From contig NZ_CP042218.1 in the NCBI RefSeq assembly GCF_007795095.1, forward strand, positions 1,488,001-1,552,000: DNA of 64,000 nucleotides, written 5' to 3'. Of this stretch, positions 1-7,617 are shown piece after piece; positions within the stretch are counted from its first letter, which is position 1; every line of letters starts with the position of its first letter. Origin of the DNA: Luteimonas granuli (GTDB lineage: Bacteria; Pseudomonadota; Gammaproteobacteria; Xanthomonadales; Xanthomonadaceae). Under the pieces are notes generated by a model. That model was given only the letters and a program-made list of their open reading frames with translations, was not told the origin of the DNA and did not search any database. The translations under genes were made by a program, and so were the position numbers.

Positions 1-1934
1 AGGCCGTCCAGCAGCGCCCAGGCCCTGTCTTCGTCGTGGTACCTGAAGCTGTAACCCAGCGGCAGGTTGCCCTGGTAGGGCTTGTCGGAAGCGAAGTCGG
101 CCATCGTCGGCTGGGCGATGCCCATGGCCGCCAGCTGCGCGGCGGTGACCTGCCAGCGGGTCTGGTCGTTCTCCTTGGTGCGGTCGTCGTACTGGAAGCC
201 GAACTGCAGCTCGGTCGGGCGGCCGAACAGTTCGGTGTCGCGGAACAGGTCGAGGCGGGCGCTGTAGGCGTCGGTGATGGCCTTGCCTGCGTTGGAGCGG
301 AGATTGACGAAGTTGTAATCGTGCGAATCCAGCGAGCGCTTCAGGTTGCCCTTGGAGAACGAGCCGTCCGCGTTGCGGATGGTCTCGAACAGGGTCACGC
401 GGTGCAGCGCGCGGTTGGTGAAATCGTAGTCGACGGTCGGGCGCAGGGTGCGCTCGGACGGGCTGACCCAGGTGGAGTTGAACGACGGGCCGGAATCCTG
501 CTCGGCCTCGGTGTAGTTCAGGCGCCAGCTGGCGCGCCAGTCGCCCAGGTTCTGGTCACCGCCGAGCGTGGTGGTGAAGATGCTCTGCACGGTGTTGCCG
601 ATGTTCTGCGTGCTGTCCATCTCCACGCCATACAGGGTGCCCTGCCACGGCGTGTTGCCGGTGCGGACGTCGGCGTAGCCGGTGCGCTGGGCCTCCGACT
701 GCGGGCGCGTGTCCGTGGTGCGCACGGCGTTGGCGTCGAAGTCCCACTCGATCGCGTTGCGCAGCTCGTGGTCGCTGAACTCGGTGTAGATCGAGCTCAG
801 GAAGAAGTGATGGTCGTCGCTGGGGCGGAACTCGAGGCGGCCGCTGACCGACTCGTTCTCGCGCGTGAGGCGGTAGAGCTTGTTCTGGTGGGCGTCGAAC
901 CACACGCGTTCGCTGCCGCCCGGCTCGCGGTCCTCGGAGGCCACTTCCGGGTCGGACTCGAAGTTGTCGGTGACCATGTCGCGCGAGTACTTGGAGGCCG
1001 AGACCAGGAGGCCCCAGCGATCGTCGGCGGACTTGTTGGACAGGAAGCCGCCCCAGTTGTACTGCTTGCCGCCGCCGAGGTCGTTGTAGCCGATACCGAC
1101 GTCGGCGCCGATCTTCAGGCCTTCGTAGTCGAACGGGCTGCGGGTGATGATGTCGATGTTGCCCGCCAGCGTCTCGCTGGGCATGGCCGCGGTGATCGCC
1201 TTGCGGGCGATGACCTGGCTCGCGATCGAGGACGGAATGGTGTCCAGGCGCGCGGTGCGCCCGGCCGGGCTGATCACGTTGACGCCGTCGAAGGCGATCG
1301 TGGTCCAGCGCGCGGGCGCGCCGCGCAGGTTGACGTAGCGCTCCTGGCCCTGGTCGCGCTCGACCGCGATGCCGGGCAGGCGGCTGAGCGCGGCGGCCAC
1401 GTTCTGGTCGGGGAAGCGGCCGATCGAGTCGGCGGCGACCACGTTCACCAGCGAGGTCGACGAGCGCTGCGCCTGCAGCGCGGCGAACTCGGACTCGGCG
1501 ATCGGCTCGGCGCGGACGACGACCGAGTCGAAGTCGGTGGCGGCGGCGCCGGTCGCGGACACGGCGATCTGGACGCTGGCGACCTGCCCGGACGCGACCT
1601 CGACGGATTGCGTCCGGTCGGGGCGGCCGACGTAGCTGACCGTCAGCTCATGGCGGCCCGCCGGCACGCGCTGCAGCGTGAAGCGGCCGTCGGAACCGGT
1701 CACGCCCACCACGTCCAGCCCACCGATCCGGACTTCCGCACCGGCAAGGTAGCCGCCTCGCCCGGCGTCGGTGACCACGCCGTTGATGGAGCCGGTCCCT
1801 GCAGGCACGGCCTGCTGGCCGGCGCCTGCGCCCGTCGCGGCAACGGCATGGCCGGAGGGATTCTGGGCATGGGCCTGCGCATGCACGGTCAGGGCCAGGG
1901 CCAGCGCCGTGGCGAGCGTCGTCGTCTTGTACAT
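1..1934 (-). CDS. TonB-dependent receptor (3' end outside window)
   Basis: Outer membrane active-transport receptor of the large xanthomonad type; the substrate cannot be told. About 644 residues are visible and the C-terminal barrel strands lie beyond the left edge. Seen in order: a signal peptide ending near AHAQ (residue ~24), a carboxypeptidase-regulatory-like beta-sandwich (~45-125, with VTDAGRGGYLAGAEVRIGG), a plug domain starting near SIGRFPDQNVAAALSRLPG and containing YVNLRG, then barrel sequence rich in aromatic and acidic residues. Two start codons six bases apart are possible (1940 and 1934). AGGA sits 8 nt before the 1934 ATG but directly against the 1940 one, so 1934 is preferred. 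The leader carries an 8-bp perfect stem at 1964-1985. It diverges from the Ax21-family gene. Confidence 0.93.
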   Translation of the reverse strand, partial: MYKTTTLATALALALTVHAQAHAQNPSGHAVAATGAGAGQQAVPAGTGSINGVVTDAGRGGYLAGAEVRIGGLDVVGVTGSDGRFTLQRVPAGRHELTVSYVGRPDRTQSVEVASGQVASVQIAVSATGAAATDFDSVVVRAEPIAESEFAALQAQRSSTSLVNVVAADSIGRFPDQNVAAALSRLPGIAVERDQGQERYVNLRGAPARWTTIAFDGVNVISPAGRTARLDTIPSSIASQVIARKAITAAMPSETLAGNIDIITRSPFDYEGLKIGADVGIGYNDLGGGKQYNWGGFLSNKSADDRWGLLVSASKYSRDMVTDNFESDPEVASEDREPGGSERVWFDAHQNKLYRLTRENESVSGRLEFRPSDDHHFFLSSIYTEFSDHELRNAIEWDFDANAVRTTDTRPQSEAQRTGYADVRTGNTPWQGTLYGVEMDSTQNIGNTVQSIFTTTLGGDQNLGDWRASWRLNYTEAEQDSGPSFNSTWVSPSERTLRPTVDYDFTNRALHRVTLFETIRNADGSFSKGNLKRSLDSHDYNFVNLRSNAGKAITDAYSARLDLFRDTELFGRPTELQFGFQYDDRTKENDQTRWQVTAAQLAAMGIAQPTMADFASDKPYQGNLPLGYSFRYHDEDRAWALLDG

Positions 1935-1940
1935 CTGCAT

Positions 1941-2319
1941 TTTCCTGGGTAATGGGTGCCCCACTGCCCGGCGTGGGCCGGGCAGGGCGGGGACACGTGG
2001 GGGGTGTCGCGCTGTTCCTTGGGGAACGGCCCATGGCCTGGCGACGCGGGACGCGCACACCTCCCCTGGCGGACCGCGCAAGTCTGGAGGAGGGGGGTGA
2101 CACCTCCCTGACATGAATGTTCGTTTTTTGTTACGGAAGACCCGGTGGCCGGAAAGTTCCTGCACCGGCAGGTTCATTATTCAGGCGAGGTTGCCGTCGC
2201 GCCGCGAGAATGCATCCACCGGCCACGGGCGGTTTCCGATTTCCCCGATCGGTTCTCTCCCCTCCCCAGCCCCCGTGGCCGGTCCTCTCCACAGAACAGA
2301 AGAAAAGAGGAATCCCCTG
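1941..2319. other. Intergenic region between divergent outer membrane protein genes
   Basis: This 379-bp gap holds the promoters of both the TonB-dependent receptor (-) and the Ax21-family gene (+). Visible structure: a perfect 8-bp stem with a 6-base loop (1964-1985) in the receptor leader, a G/C-rich dyad of GGAGG/CCTCC type near 2090-2111, and a short AT-rich patch near 2115-2135 that is the most likely promoter zone. I could not assign a convincing -35/-10 pair and see no coding signal. Confidence 0.5.
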
Positions 2320-2874
2320 ATGAAGCGCACCCTGATCGCCATTGCCATGGCGGCATCCGTTCCGTTCGCCGCGAATGCGGCCGAAGGCGTGTCCTACAAC
2401 TACGTCACCGCCGGCTACCAGGCCTCCAACGGCGACGTGGATGCCGACGGCTATGCGGCTCGCGGCTCGTTCGCATTCCACGACAACTTCCACGTCTTCG
2501 GCGGCTTCGGCAACCAGGAGATCGACCACACCCCCCTGGATTTCGACCGCTACAACATCGGCGTCGGCTACAACCTCGAGATCGCCCCGCGCACCGACCT
2601 GCTGGCGCGCGTCGCCTACCAGAAGCTGGACGGCGGCCGGGACCTCGACTTCGACGGCTGGAGCACCGAAGTCGGCGTCCGAGGCCTGCTGGCCCGGAAC
2701 TTCGACGGCTATGCGCTGGTCGGCTACGAGGACTACGACGGCGGCATCGACGGCGATTTCTACGGCCGCCTGGGCGCCAACGTGAACTTCAACGCCAACT
2801 GGGGCGTCAACGGCGACGTCAAGTTCAACGGCGACGTGACCGAATGGTTCGTCGGTCCGCGTTTCACCTGGTAG
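2320..2874 (+). CDS. Ax21-family outer membrane beta-barrel protein
   Basis: A 184-residue exported protein. The signal peptide MKRTLIAIAMAASVPFAANA is followed by alternating beta-strand sequence ending in aromatic FVGPRFTW, typical of an outer membrane barrel with a terminal Trp. It matches the Ax21 family of Xanthomonas, Stenotrophomonas and Lysobacter by its opening (SYNYVTAGYQA), repeated Asp-Gly turns and length. Ax21 was once proposed as an immune elicitor and quorum factor; those claims were withdrawn, and the safe statement is secreted or outer membrane protein of unclear role. The start is fixed by AGAGG 8 nt upstream and by the signal peptide; an upstream in-frame extension lacks both. 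It is monocistronic, closed by a strong terminator at 2938-2971. Confidence 0.88.
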   Translation: MKRTLIAIAMAASVPFAANAAEGVSYNYVTAGYQASNGDVDADGYAARGSFAFHDNFHVFGGFGNQEIDHTPLDFDRYNIGVGYNLEIAPRTDLLARVAYQKLDGGRDLDFDGWSTEVGVRGLLARNFDGYALVGYEDYDGGIDGDFYGRLGANVNFNANWGVNGDVKFNGDVTEWFVGPRFTW

Positions 2875-2937
2875 ACCTCCCGCGGAAAACCCGCGTGTCA
2901 TCGCCGGGCTCGTCCTCTCTCCCCCGCCCAGCGATGA

Positions 2938-2971
2938 ATGACCCCGGCCGCAAGTCCGGGGTCATTTTTTT
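2938..2971 (+). terminator. Rho-independent terminator of the Ax21-family gene
   Basis: A perfect 10-bp stem (ATGACCCCGG at 2938-2947 and CCGGGGTCAT at 2956-2965) with an 8-base loop is followed by seven T residues. It starts 64 bp after the stop codon and is the clearest intrinsic terminator in the window. Confidence 0.93.
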
Positions 2972-3055
2972 GGTTCTTCTCCAGACTCCGGGGGCGATGG
3001 CGTGCAGTTGGCGCGCTGTCGCGCTTCTGGGGCAGCGTCGCGCCTTGGAGTCGCC

Positions 3056-3263
3056 TCGTTGGGGTCCGCGCAGCCCGTCCCGCGGGCGGTGGGGCCGCTT
3101 CGTTGGGGCCCGCGCCGCCCGTCCCGCGCACGGTGGGGCCGCCTCGTTGGGGTCCGCGCCGCCCGTCCCGCGCACGGTGGGGCCGCCTCGTTGGGGTCCG
3201 CGCCGCCCGTCCCGCGCACGGTGGGGCCGCCTCGTTGGGGTCCGCGCCGCCCGTCCCGCGCAC
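3056..3263. repeat. 44-bp tandem repeat array, about 4.7 copies
   Basis: Units start at 3056, 3100, 3144, 3188 and 3232, each opening with TCGTTGGGG. Units 3 and 4 are identical; units 1 and 2 differ at a few positions; unit 5 stops after 32 bases. The last unit runs into the left arm of the palindromic element at 3255. The period shifts the reading frame each copy, so the array is non-coding. It looks like a recently expanded minisatellite. Confidence 0.95.
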
Positions 3264-3358
3264 AGGGGGTGTGCTCCCCGGCCGTCTCCGCGTCCTGCTC
3301 CCATCGGCCGGCCGCCGGCCATCCATGGCCGGCTGTCCGCACACCCCCTGTGCGCGGG
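3255..3358. repeat. Palindromic intergenic element, copy 1 (inverted relative to copy 2)
   Basis: Perfect 19-bp arms (CCCGCGCACAGGGGGTGTG at 3255-3273 and its complement at 3340-3358) enclose 66 bases. The interior carries a self-complementary GGCCAT/ATGGCC core and the GCAGGACGCGGAGA motif on the minus strand. The interior shares a 27-bp and a 15-bp exact block with the element at 3502-3608 in opposite orientation, although the outer arms differ. It resembles a REP/BIME-like intergenic unit. Confidence 0.85.
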
Positions 3359-3501
3359 TCGGGCTCCACCGTTGTGCGGCTTCGGGAGGGAAGATCAAGA
3401 GCAGGAGCGGTCGCGAGCAGGGCAGACCCTGGTCACGACACCCCGTTTCGACGCGGAGGTCGACGTGGCCCTCGTCCCGACCGCGACCAAAGGTCGTGCC
3501 C

Positions 3502-3608
3502 GCCGCGGATGCAGGGGGGATGCCCAGAGCCGGCCATGGATGGCCGGCGGCCGGATCTGGCAGCAGGACGCGGAGAATCCGGCTGGGCATCCCCCCTGCG
3601 TCCGTGGC
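3502..3608. repeat. Palindromic intergenic element, copy 2
   Basis: Arms GCAGGGGGGATGCCCA (3511-3526) and its exact complement (3584-3599) extend outward to 25 bp with two mismatches (3502-3526 / 3584-3608). The interior has the same core as copy 1 (GCCGGCCATGGATGGCCGGC followed by GGCCGG, then AGCAGGACGCGGAGA). No repeat-associated transposase gene is in the window. Confidence 0.85.
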
Positions 3609-3686
3609 GGGCGGCCAGGACTTCACCGGAGCGCCCGTGGCGGCCCGGACTCGGACGGAGCGTCCCCGCGATGGGGAGATCGTCCG

Positions 3687-4733
3687 TCAGCCGATGAGCC
3701 GGCCGGCGTACTCGGCCTTCTGTTCGCGGGCGAGCAGGCGCGCGAGGCCCTCGGCGGGGGTGATGTCGCCGTGCAGCACGTCGCGCACATTGACCGAGAT
3801 CGGGAGCTCGACCCCGTGGGCGTCGGCCTGGCGCATCACCTCGTCGGCGGTCTGCACCGATTCCACCACCTGGCCGATCTCGCGCACGGCGTCGTCCAGG
3901 CTCTGGCCGCGGCCGAGCGCCAGCCCCAGGCGCCGGTTGCGCGACAGGTCCCCGGTGCAGGTCAGGACCAGGTCGCCCAGGCCGGCCAGGCCCATGAGCG
4001 TTTCCGGCTGGCCACCGATGGCGGCATTGAGGCGCAGCATCTCGTTCAGGCCGCGGGTGATCAGGCCGGCGCGCGCGTTGAGCCCCAGTCCCATGCCGTC
4101 GGCGACGCCGGTGGCGACCGCCAGTACGTTCTTCATCGCACCGCCAAGCTCGGCGCCGCGCATGTCGTTGCCTGTATAGGCGCGGAAGGTCGGGCCATGC
4201 AGGATGTCGGCCACCGACTGGGCGAAGGCTTCGTCGTCACCGTGCACGGTGACCGCGGTCGGCTGGCCGGCCGCGACCTCCTTCGCGAACGAAGGGCCTG
4301 TGACCACCGCCAGCGGCACGTCGGCGCCGAGCACCTCGCCGGCGACCTCATGCAGGAAGCGGCCCGAGCCGGGCTCGAAGCCCTTGGTCGCCCAGGCGAC
4401 GCCGGCATGTGCCGGCCGCAGCGGCGCCAGCGCACGCAGTGTCACGGCGAAGGCATGCGAAGGCACGACAACGAGCACCAGGTCGGCGCAGGACAGCGCC
4501 TCCGCCAGGCCGGTGGTCGCGCGCAGCGACGGAGGCAGCCCGATGCCGGGCAGATAGCGCGGGTTCTCATGGCGCGCGTTGATCGCAGCGACCACGGCGG
4601 CATCGCGTCCCCAGAGCAGGGTCGGGTGGCCGTGGCGCGCGATCAGCGCGGCGAGCGCAGTGCCCCAGGAGCCGGCGCCGAGCACCGCGACCGCCGGTTT
4701 CGCCGGCGGCGCGATGGAAGGCTGCGTCTCCAC
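3687..4733 (-). CDS. gpsA: NAD(P)-dependent glycerol-3-phosphate dehydrogenase
   Basis: Cytoplasmic enzyme reducing dihydroxyacetone phosphate to sn-glycerol 3-phosphate, the first committed step of phospholipid synthesis. The 348 residues are the normal family length. The nucleotide-binding loop [12 protein letters not shown] lies near residues 17-28, [11 protein letters not shown] in the middle, the conserved KNVLAVATG with the catalytic lysine near 205, and the C-terminal signature [20 protein letters not shown] near 260. The start is GTG, directly after the secB TGA stop, so the two are probably translationally coupled. It is last in the rhodanese-secB-gpsA operon, an order also found in enterobacteria (yibN-grxC-secB-gpsA, here without grxC). 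Confidence 0.98.
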   Translation of the reverse strand: METQPSIAPPAKPAVAVLGAGSWGTALAALIARHGHPTLLWGRDAAVVAAINARHENPRYLPGIGLPPSLRATTGLAEALSCADLVLVVVPSHAFAVTLRALAPLRPAHAGVAWATKGFEPGSGRFLHEVAGEVLGADVPLAVVTGPSFAKEVAAGQPTAVTVHGDDEAFAQSVADILHGPTFRAYTGNDMRGAELGGAMKNVLAVATGVADGMGLGLNARAGLITRGLNEMLRLNAAIGGQPETLMGLAGLGDLVLTCTGDLSRNRRLGLALGRGQSLDDAVREIGQVVESVQTADEVMRQADAHGVELPISVNVRDVLHGDITPAEGLARLLAREQKAEYAGRLIG

Positions 4734-5276
4734 TCAGGCGTTGCCGCCGGTCCCGCTGCTGGCCAGGTCGGTGCCACCGTCGGCCTGCTGGCCGGCCTGG
4801 GCGGCGCGCTGGCGCAGACCCTCGGCATACAGCGCATCGAAGTTGATCGGCTGCAGCAGGAAGGGGGCGAAGCCGCCGGCCTGGATCAGGTCACCGATGG
4901 TCTGGCGCGCATAGGGATACAGGATGGTCGGGCAGTGCGTGCCCAGCATCGCGTCCAGCGACTGGTCGTCGAAGCCGGAGAGGTTGAACAAGCCGGCCTG
5001 CTGCACTTCGACGAGGTACACGGTGCGCTCCTCGTCCAGCTTGCACGTCAGGTTGATGCCCAGCACCACCTCGAAGGTCGACTCGGCCACGCGGGTGACG
5101 CGGTGGTTGAGGTTCATCTGCAGCTGCGGCTGGCCCTGCTCGGCAAAGGCCTGGGGCGTCTTGGGGGCCTCGAACGAGACGTCCTTGACGTAGATCTTCT
5201 CGACGGTGAACTGCGCACCGGTGGGCTGCGCGCCGGCGGCGGCACCGTTCGCGTTCATGGCTTCCTGGTCGGACAT
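4734..5276 (-). CDS. secB: Protein-export chaperone SecB
   Basis: Homotetrameric cytosolic chaperone that holds precursor proteins unfolded and hands them to SecA. The 180 residues include the typical core [19 protein letters not shown] (from ~23), [14 protein letters not shown], the [20 protein letters not shown] segment and [15 protein letters not shown]. The N-terminal 20 residues and the Gly/Ser-rich tail are variable, as in other SecB proteins. The start at 5276 (MSDQEAMNA) has GGAG 9 nt upstream; a longer in-frame extension is Arg/Ser-rich and unlike the family. It is preceded by the membrane rhodanese gene (58-bp gap) and followed without gap by gpsA. Confidence 0.98.
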   Translation of the reverse strand: MSDQEAMNANGAAAGAQPTGAQFTVEKIYVKDVSFEAPKTPQAFAEQGQPQLQMNLNHRVTRVAESTFEVVLGINLTCKLDEERTVYLVEVQQAGLFNLSGFDDQSLDAMLGTHCPTILYPYARQTIGDLIQAGGFAPFLLQPINFDALYAEGLRQRAAQAGQQADGGTDLASSGTGGNA

Positions 5277-5334
5277 CTCGGGCAACTCCAGCGGAAATTC
5301 GGGAAAGTCGGTGATTATCGCACGGCGCCGATGA

Positions 5335-5775
5335 CTACTTGCCGCGCCCCTTGGCCAGCGGCAGGTCGGCCTGCTGCCAGGCCCCGATGCCGCCCTCGAG
5401 CACGTAGACCTTCTCGAAGCCGGCCTTGCGCAGGCGCTTCGCGGCATCCACCGCCGTCATCCCGGCCTTGCATACCGCCACCACCGGCAGCGACTTCGCC
5501 TTGGCCAGGGCCTTGTTCTCGGGGTCGAACTGGGCCATCTGCACGTTCTTCGAACCGGGAATGTGGCCCTTCTCGAACTCGGCCGAGGGGCGCAGGTCGA
5601 CCACCAGCGCGTCCTCGCGGTTGATCAGCGCCGTCAGTTCGGCGGGGCGCAGGCCCTTGAAGCCGCGGAACGCCCGCATCAGCTCGGTATAGACCAGAGC
5701 CACCGTGATGCCGGCCAGGGCCAGCGACAGCATGGGATTGCGGCCCAGGAAGGCCCAGATTTCTTCGAAGTTCAC
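5335..5775 (-). CDS. Membrane-anchored rhodanese-like protein (YibN type)
   Basis: A 146-residue protein with one N-terminal membrane helix ([18 protein letters not shown], ~15-32) and a rhodanese domain (~40-140). The catalytic-loop cysteine is present in CKAGMTA (~110), and [18 protein letters not shown] is the rhodanese signature. The family transfers sulfane sulfur or binds persulfide; the physiological acceptor is unknown. It heads the secB-gpsA cluster as E. coli YibN does, which points to a link with the Sec machinery or envelope thiol chemistry rather than bulk cyanide detoxification. Confidence 0.92.
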   Translation of the reverse strand: MNFEEIWAFLGRNPMLSLALAGITVALVYTELMRAFRGFKGLRPAELTALINREDALVVDLRPSAEFEKGHIPGSKNVQMAQFDPENKALAKAKSLPVVAVCKAGMTAVDAAKRLRKAGFEKVYVLEGGIGAWQQADLPLAKGRGK

Positions 5776-5842
5776 GGTGTCCAGGCTGGTCGGCGGCGGG
5801 TGGCGATTGTCGCCCAGCGCAGGGGGTGGCGCAAAGCCGCGG

Positions 5843-6274
5843 TTACTCCCCGCGCCAGAAGTCCGGCAGGCCGCCGGTGATCCACCAGCTGCGCGCCTCG
5901 GGGTCGTAGCGCCAGGTCTCGCGGTAGCGCAGGCTGCGCTCGGCCATGGTGTGGCGGTTGACCACGCCGATGTCGATGTCGCGCACCACCGTGTCGCCGG
6001 TGGTCTGCGCCGCGCCGTCGCGGTAGTGCGAGACCTGGATGTGGCGGTAGCGCTCGAGTTCGAGCTCGCTCATCGGGTTCTGTTCGCGGTACTCCGGGTC
6101 GACCAGGTTCCAGGCGCCCTCGAAGTCACCCCAGCGGATGGCCGCCGACCACGCGTACTGCGCGCGCTGCAGGGCCTCGCCCTTGCTCCCGCCGCTGGCG
6201 CAGCCGGTGGCCAGCAGCACGCCGGCGACAAGCGCCATGAGGAGGGAAGCGGGTCGGAAGCGCATCGGTCTCAT
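5843..6274 (-). CDS. Putative lipoprotein of unknown function
   Basis: A 143-residue protein with a lipoprotein signal peptide (hydrophobic LLMALVAGVLLATGC, lipobox LATGC with Cys ~27). The mature part has one compact domain: an ALQRAQYAWSAAIRWGDFEGAWNLVDP opening, a charged centre, and RYRETWRYDPEARSWWITGG near the end. This pattern (short helices, then strands with Trp/Arg) resembles an NTF2-like fold, but I do not recognise a family. Two ATG codons nine bases apart (6274, 6265) are possible. It probably sits at the inner face of the outer membrane. It lies 34 bp after the thioesterase gene on the same strand and is probably co-transcribed. Confidence 0.8.
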   Translation of the reverse strand: MRPMRFRPASLLMALVAGVLLATGCASGGSKGEALQRAQYAWSAAIRWGDFEGAWNLVDPEYREQNPMSELELERYRHIQVSHYRDGAAQTTGDTVVRDIDIGVVNRHTMAERSLRYRETWRYDPEARSWWITGGLPDFWRGE

Positions 6275-6308
6275 GGGCGGATCCACGGGGCGTCGGCGGG
6301 CATGCATG

Positions 6309-6767
6309 CTAACCCCTGGCGATGGCCGCGTAACTGGCGCGCAGGGTGGTGGCGACGCCGCCCGAAGGCAGCGGCACGGTGGCGCCGATGCGCACGCGGG
6401 CACGTCCCCGGCTGCGCAGCGCCTGGTCGAACAGGCTCCAGCCGCTGCCGTCGGCGAGCGTGGCGCTGGCCTGCAGATCGTCGTACAGCGGGGCCAGGTA
6501 GCGCACTTCGCTGTCGGCCACGTAGACGTCGGCATCGATGCCGAGCTGGCGGCAGCGCAGGGTCACCAGACCCCAGCCGGCCAGGGTCATCAGCGAAACG
6601 AGGCTGCCGCCGAAGGCGCAGCCCTTGTCATTGACGTTCAGCGCCAGCGGGGCCCGCAGGGTGAGGGTGTCGCCCTCGCGCGCTGCAATCGTGATGTCCA
6701 TCGCCGCCACCGGCGGCATCGAGCGGTAATGCGCGTCCAATGCGCGGAGTTCTTCGTCCACCTGCAT
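6309..6767 (-). CDS. YiiD-type hotdog thioesterase
   Basis: A 152-residue single-domain protein of the putative thioesterase family found as the C-terminal half of E. coli YiiD. The diagnostic region is LNVNDKGCAFGGSLVSLMTLAGWGL (approx. 45-70), where Asn and the Gly-Gly turn sit at the start of the central hot-dog helix, then VRYLAPLYDDLQASATL. The family is thought to hydrolyse acyl thioesters; substrate unknown. The start MQVDEELRALDAHY at 6767 matches the family N-terminus, while longer upstream frames are GC artefacts. It is divergent from hemD with 72 bp between start codons. Confidence 0.85.
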   Translation of the reverse strand: MQVDEELRALDAHYRSMPPVAAMDITIAAREGDTLTLRAPLALNVNDKGCAFGGSLVSLMTLAGWGLVTLRCRQLGIDADVYVADSEVRYLAPLYDDLQASATLADGSGWSLFDQALRSRGRARVRIGATVPLPSGGVATTLRASYAAIARG

Positions 6768-6839
6768 GCGTGGGGATTCCGTGGTGTTGGGGGGGGGCGA
6801 CGCCTTGCGGGCGTTTGCGGAAGGCACCAAGCTGGCGCG

Positions 6840-7616
6840 ATGCCTGCACACGCCGTCACCGGGCGACTGTCCGGATGCTACGTCATCTCGCTGCGGCCGG
6901 TCGGCGGCCACGGTGCCGTGCGGCATGCCGCCGCGACCATGGGTGCGCGCGTACTGGCGCTCTCGCCGTGGCGCATCGAACGGCTTGCCGACCCGCGCGC
7001 GCGCGCCGACCTGCGACTGGCCCTCGATTCGCCGCGGGTGGTGTTCACCAGCCCGGCGGCGGTGCCTGCGGCGGCGGCGCTGCAGCCGCTGCGACCGCAG
7101 GCCGGACAGGCCTGGGTGGCGGTGGGCGCGGGCACCGCCCGGGCCCTGCGCCGCGCCGGCATCGGCCGGGTCGACTCGCCGGTGCGCATGGACAGCGAAG
7201 GCCTGCTCGCCCTGCCCGTGCTGCAGGATGTGCATGGCCTCGATGTGGGCCTGGTCACCGCACCCGGCGGGCGCGGGGTGATCGCGGCCACCCTCGCGCG
7301 GCGCGGCGCGCGCGTGCGGCGTGCCAACGTCTATGCGCGCGTACCGGTGGCGCCCTCGCCGCGGGCGCTGGCGGCGCTGCGCACCCTCGACGCGCCGGCA
7401 TGGCTGCTGCTGAGCAGCGGCGAGGCGCTGGAACACGTGCTGGCCACGGTGACAGGGGAGGCGCTCGCCCGCCTGCGCACCTCCCGCGTGGTGGCCGCCA
7501 GCGAGCGCCTGGCCGGACTCGCCCGCGGCCACGGGCTGGTGGTGGCGGCGGTGGCCGCCAGCGCGCAGCCCTCGGCGATGCTCGCGGCCTGCGCCGGAGG
7601 CTCCGCGAAGTCCTAA
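6840..7616 (+). CDS. hemD: Uroporphyrinogen-III synthase
   Basis: Cytoplasmic enzyme that closes and inverts ring D of hydroxymethylbilane to make uroporphyrinogen III for heme and siroheme. The 258 residues fit the family. Sequence conservation in HemD is low; the recognisable parts are the N-terminal ISLRPVGGHGAVRHAAATMGARV, VVFTSPAAVPAAAA, AVGAGTARALRRAG, the inter-domain region ending VTAPGGRGVIAATLARRGARVRRANVYAR, and LLLSSGEALEHVL in the second domain. The identification is reinforced by hemX one base downstream and hemY after it. hemC is not in the window. The start is the ATG beginning MPAHAVTGRLSGCYVISLRP. Confidence 0.93.
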   Translation: MPAHAVTGRLSGCYVISLRPVGGHGAVRHAAATMGARVLALSPWRIERLADPRARADLRLALDSPRVVFTSPAAVPAAAALQPLRPQAGQAWVAVGAGTARALRRAGIGRVDSPVRMDSEGLLALPVLQDVHGLDVGLVTAPGGRGVIAATLARRGARVRRANVYARVPVAPSPRALAALRTLDAPAWLLLSSGEALEHVLATVTGEALARLRTSRVVAASERLAGLARGHGLVVAAVAASAQPSAMLAACAGGSAKS

Positions 7617-7617
7617 C

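Larger units (their letters stand above)
2875..3686. other. Non-coding repeat-rich region
   Basis: This 812-bp gap between convergent genes (Ax21-family and gpsA) contains the terminator at 2938-2971, a 44-bp tandem array at 3056-3263 and two related palindromic elements at 3255-3358 and 3502-3608. All six frames show arginine/proline-rich translations made by GC bias. The 44-bp period is not a multiple of three, so no frame is conserved from copy to copy. I find no real gene here. Confidence 0.85.

Noticed and set aside
3056-3263. CRISPR-like array
   Set aside because: The 44-bp units are contiguous, with no unique spacers between repeats, and no cas genes are present.
2145-5624. An 1159-codon open frame on the plus strand across the Ax21, repeat, gpsA and secB region
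   Set aside because: It crosses two proven genes in wrong frames, a terminator and a 44-bp tandem array, and reads as Arg/Gly/His low-complexity sequence.
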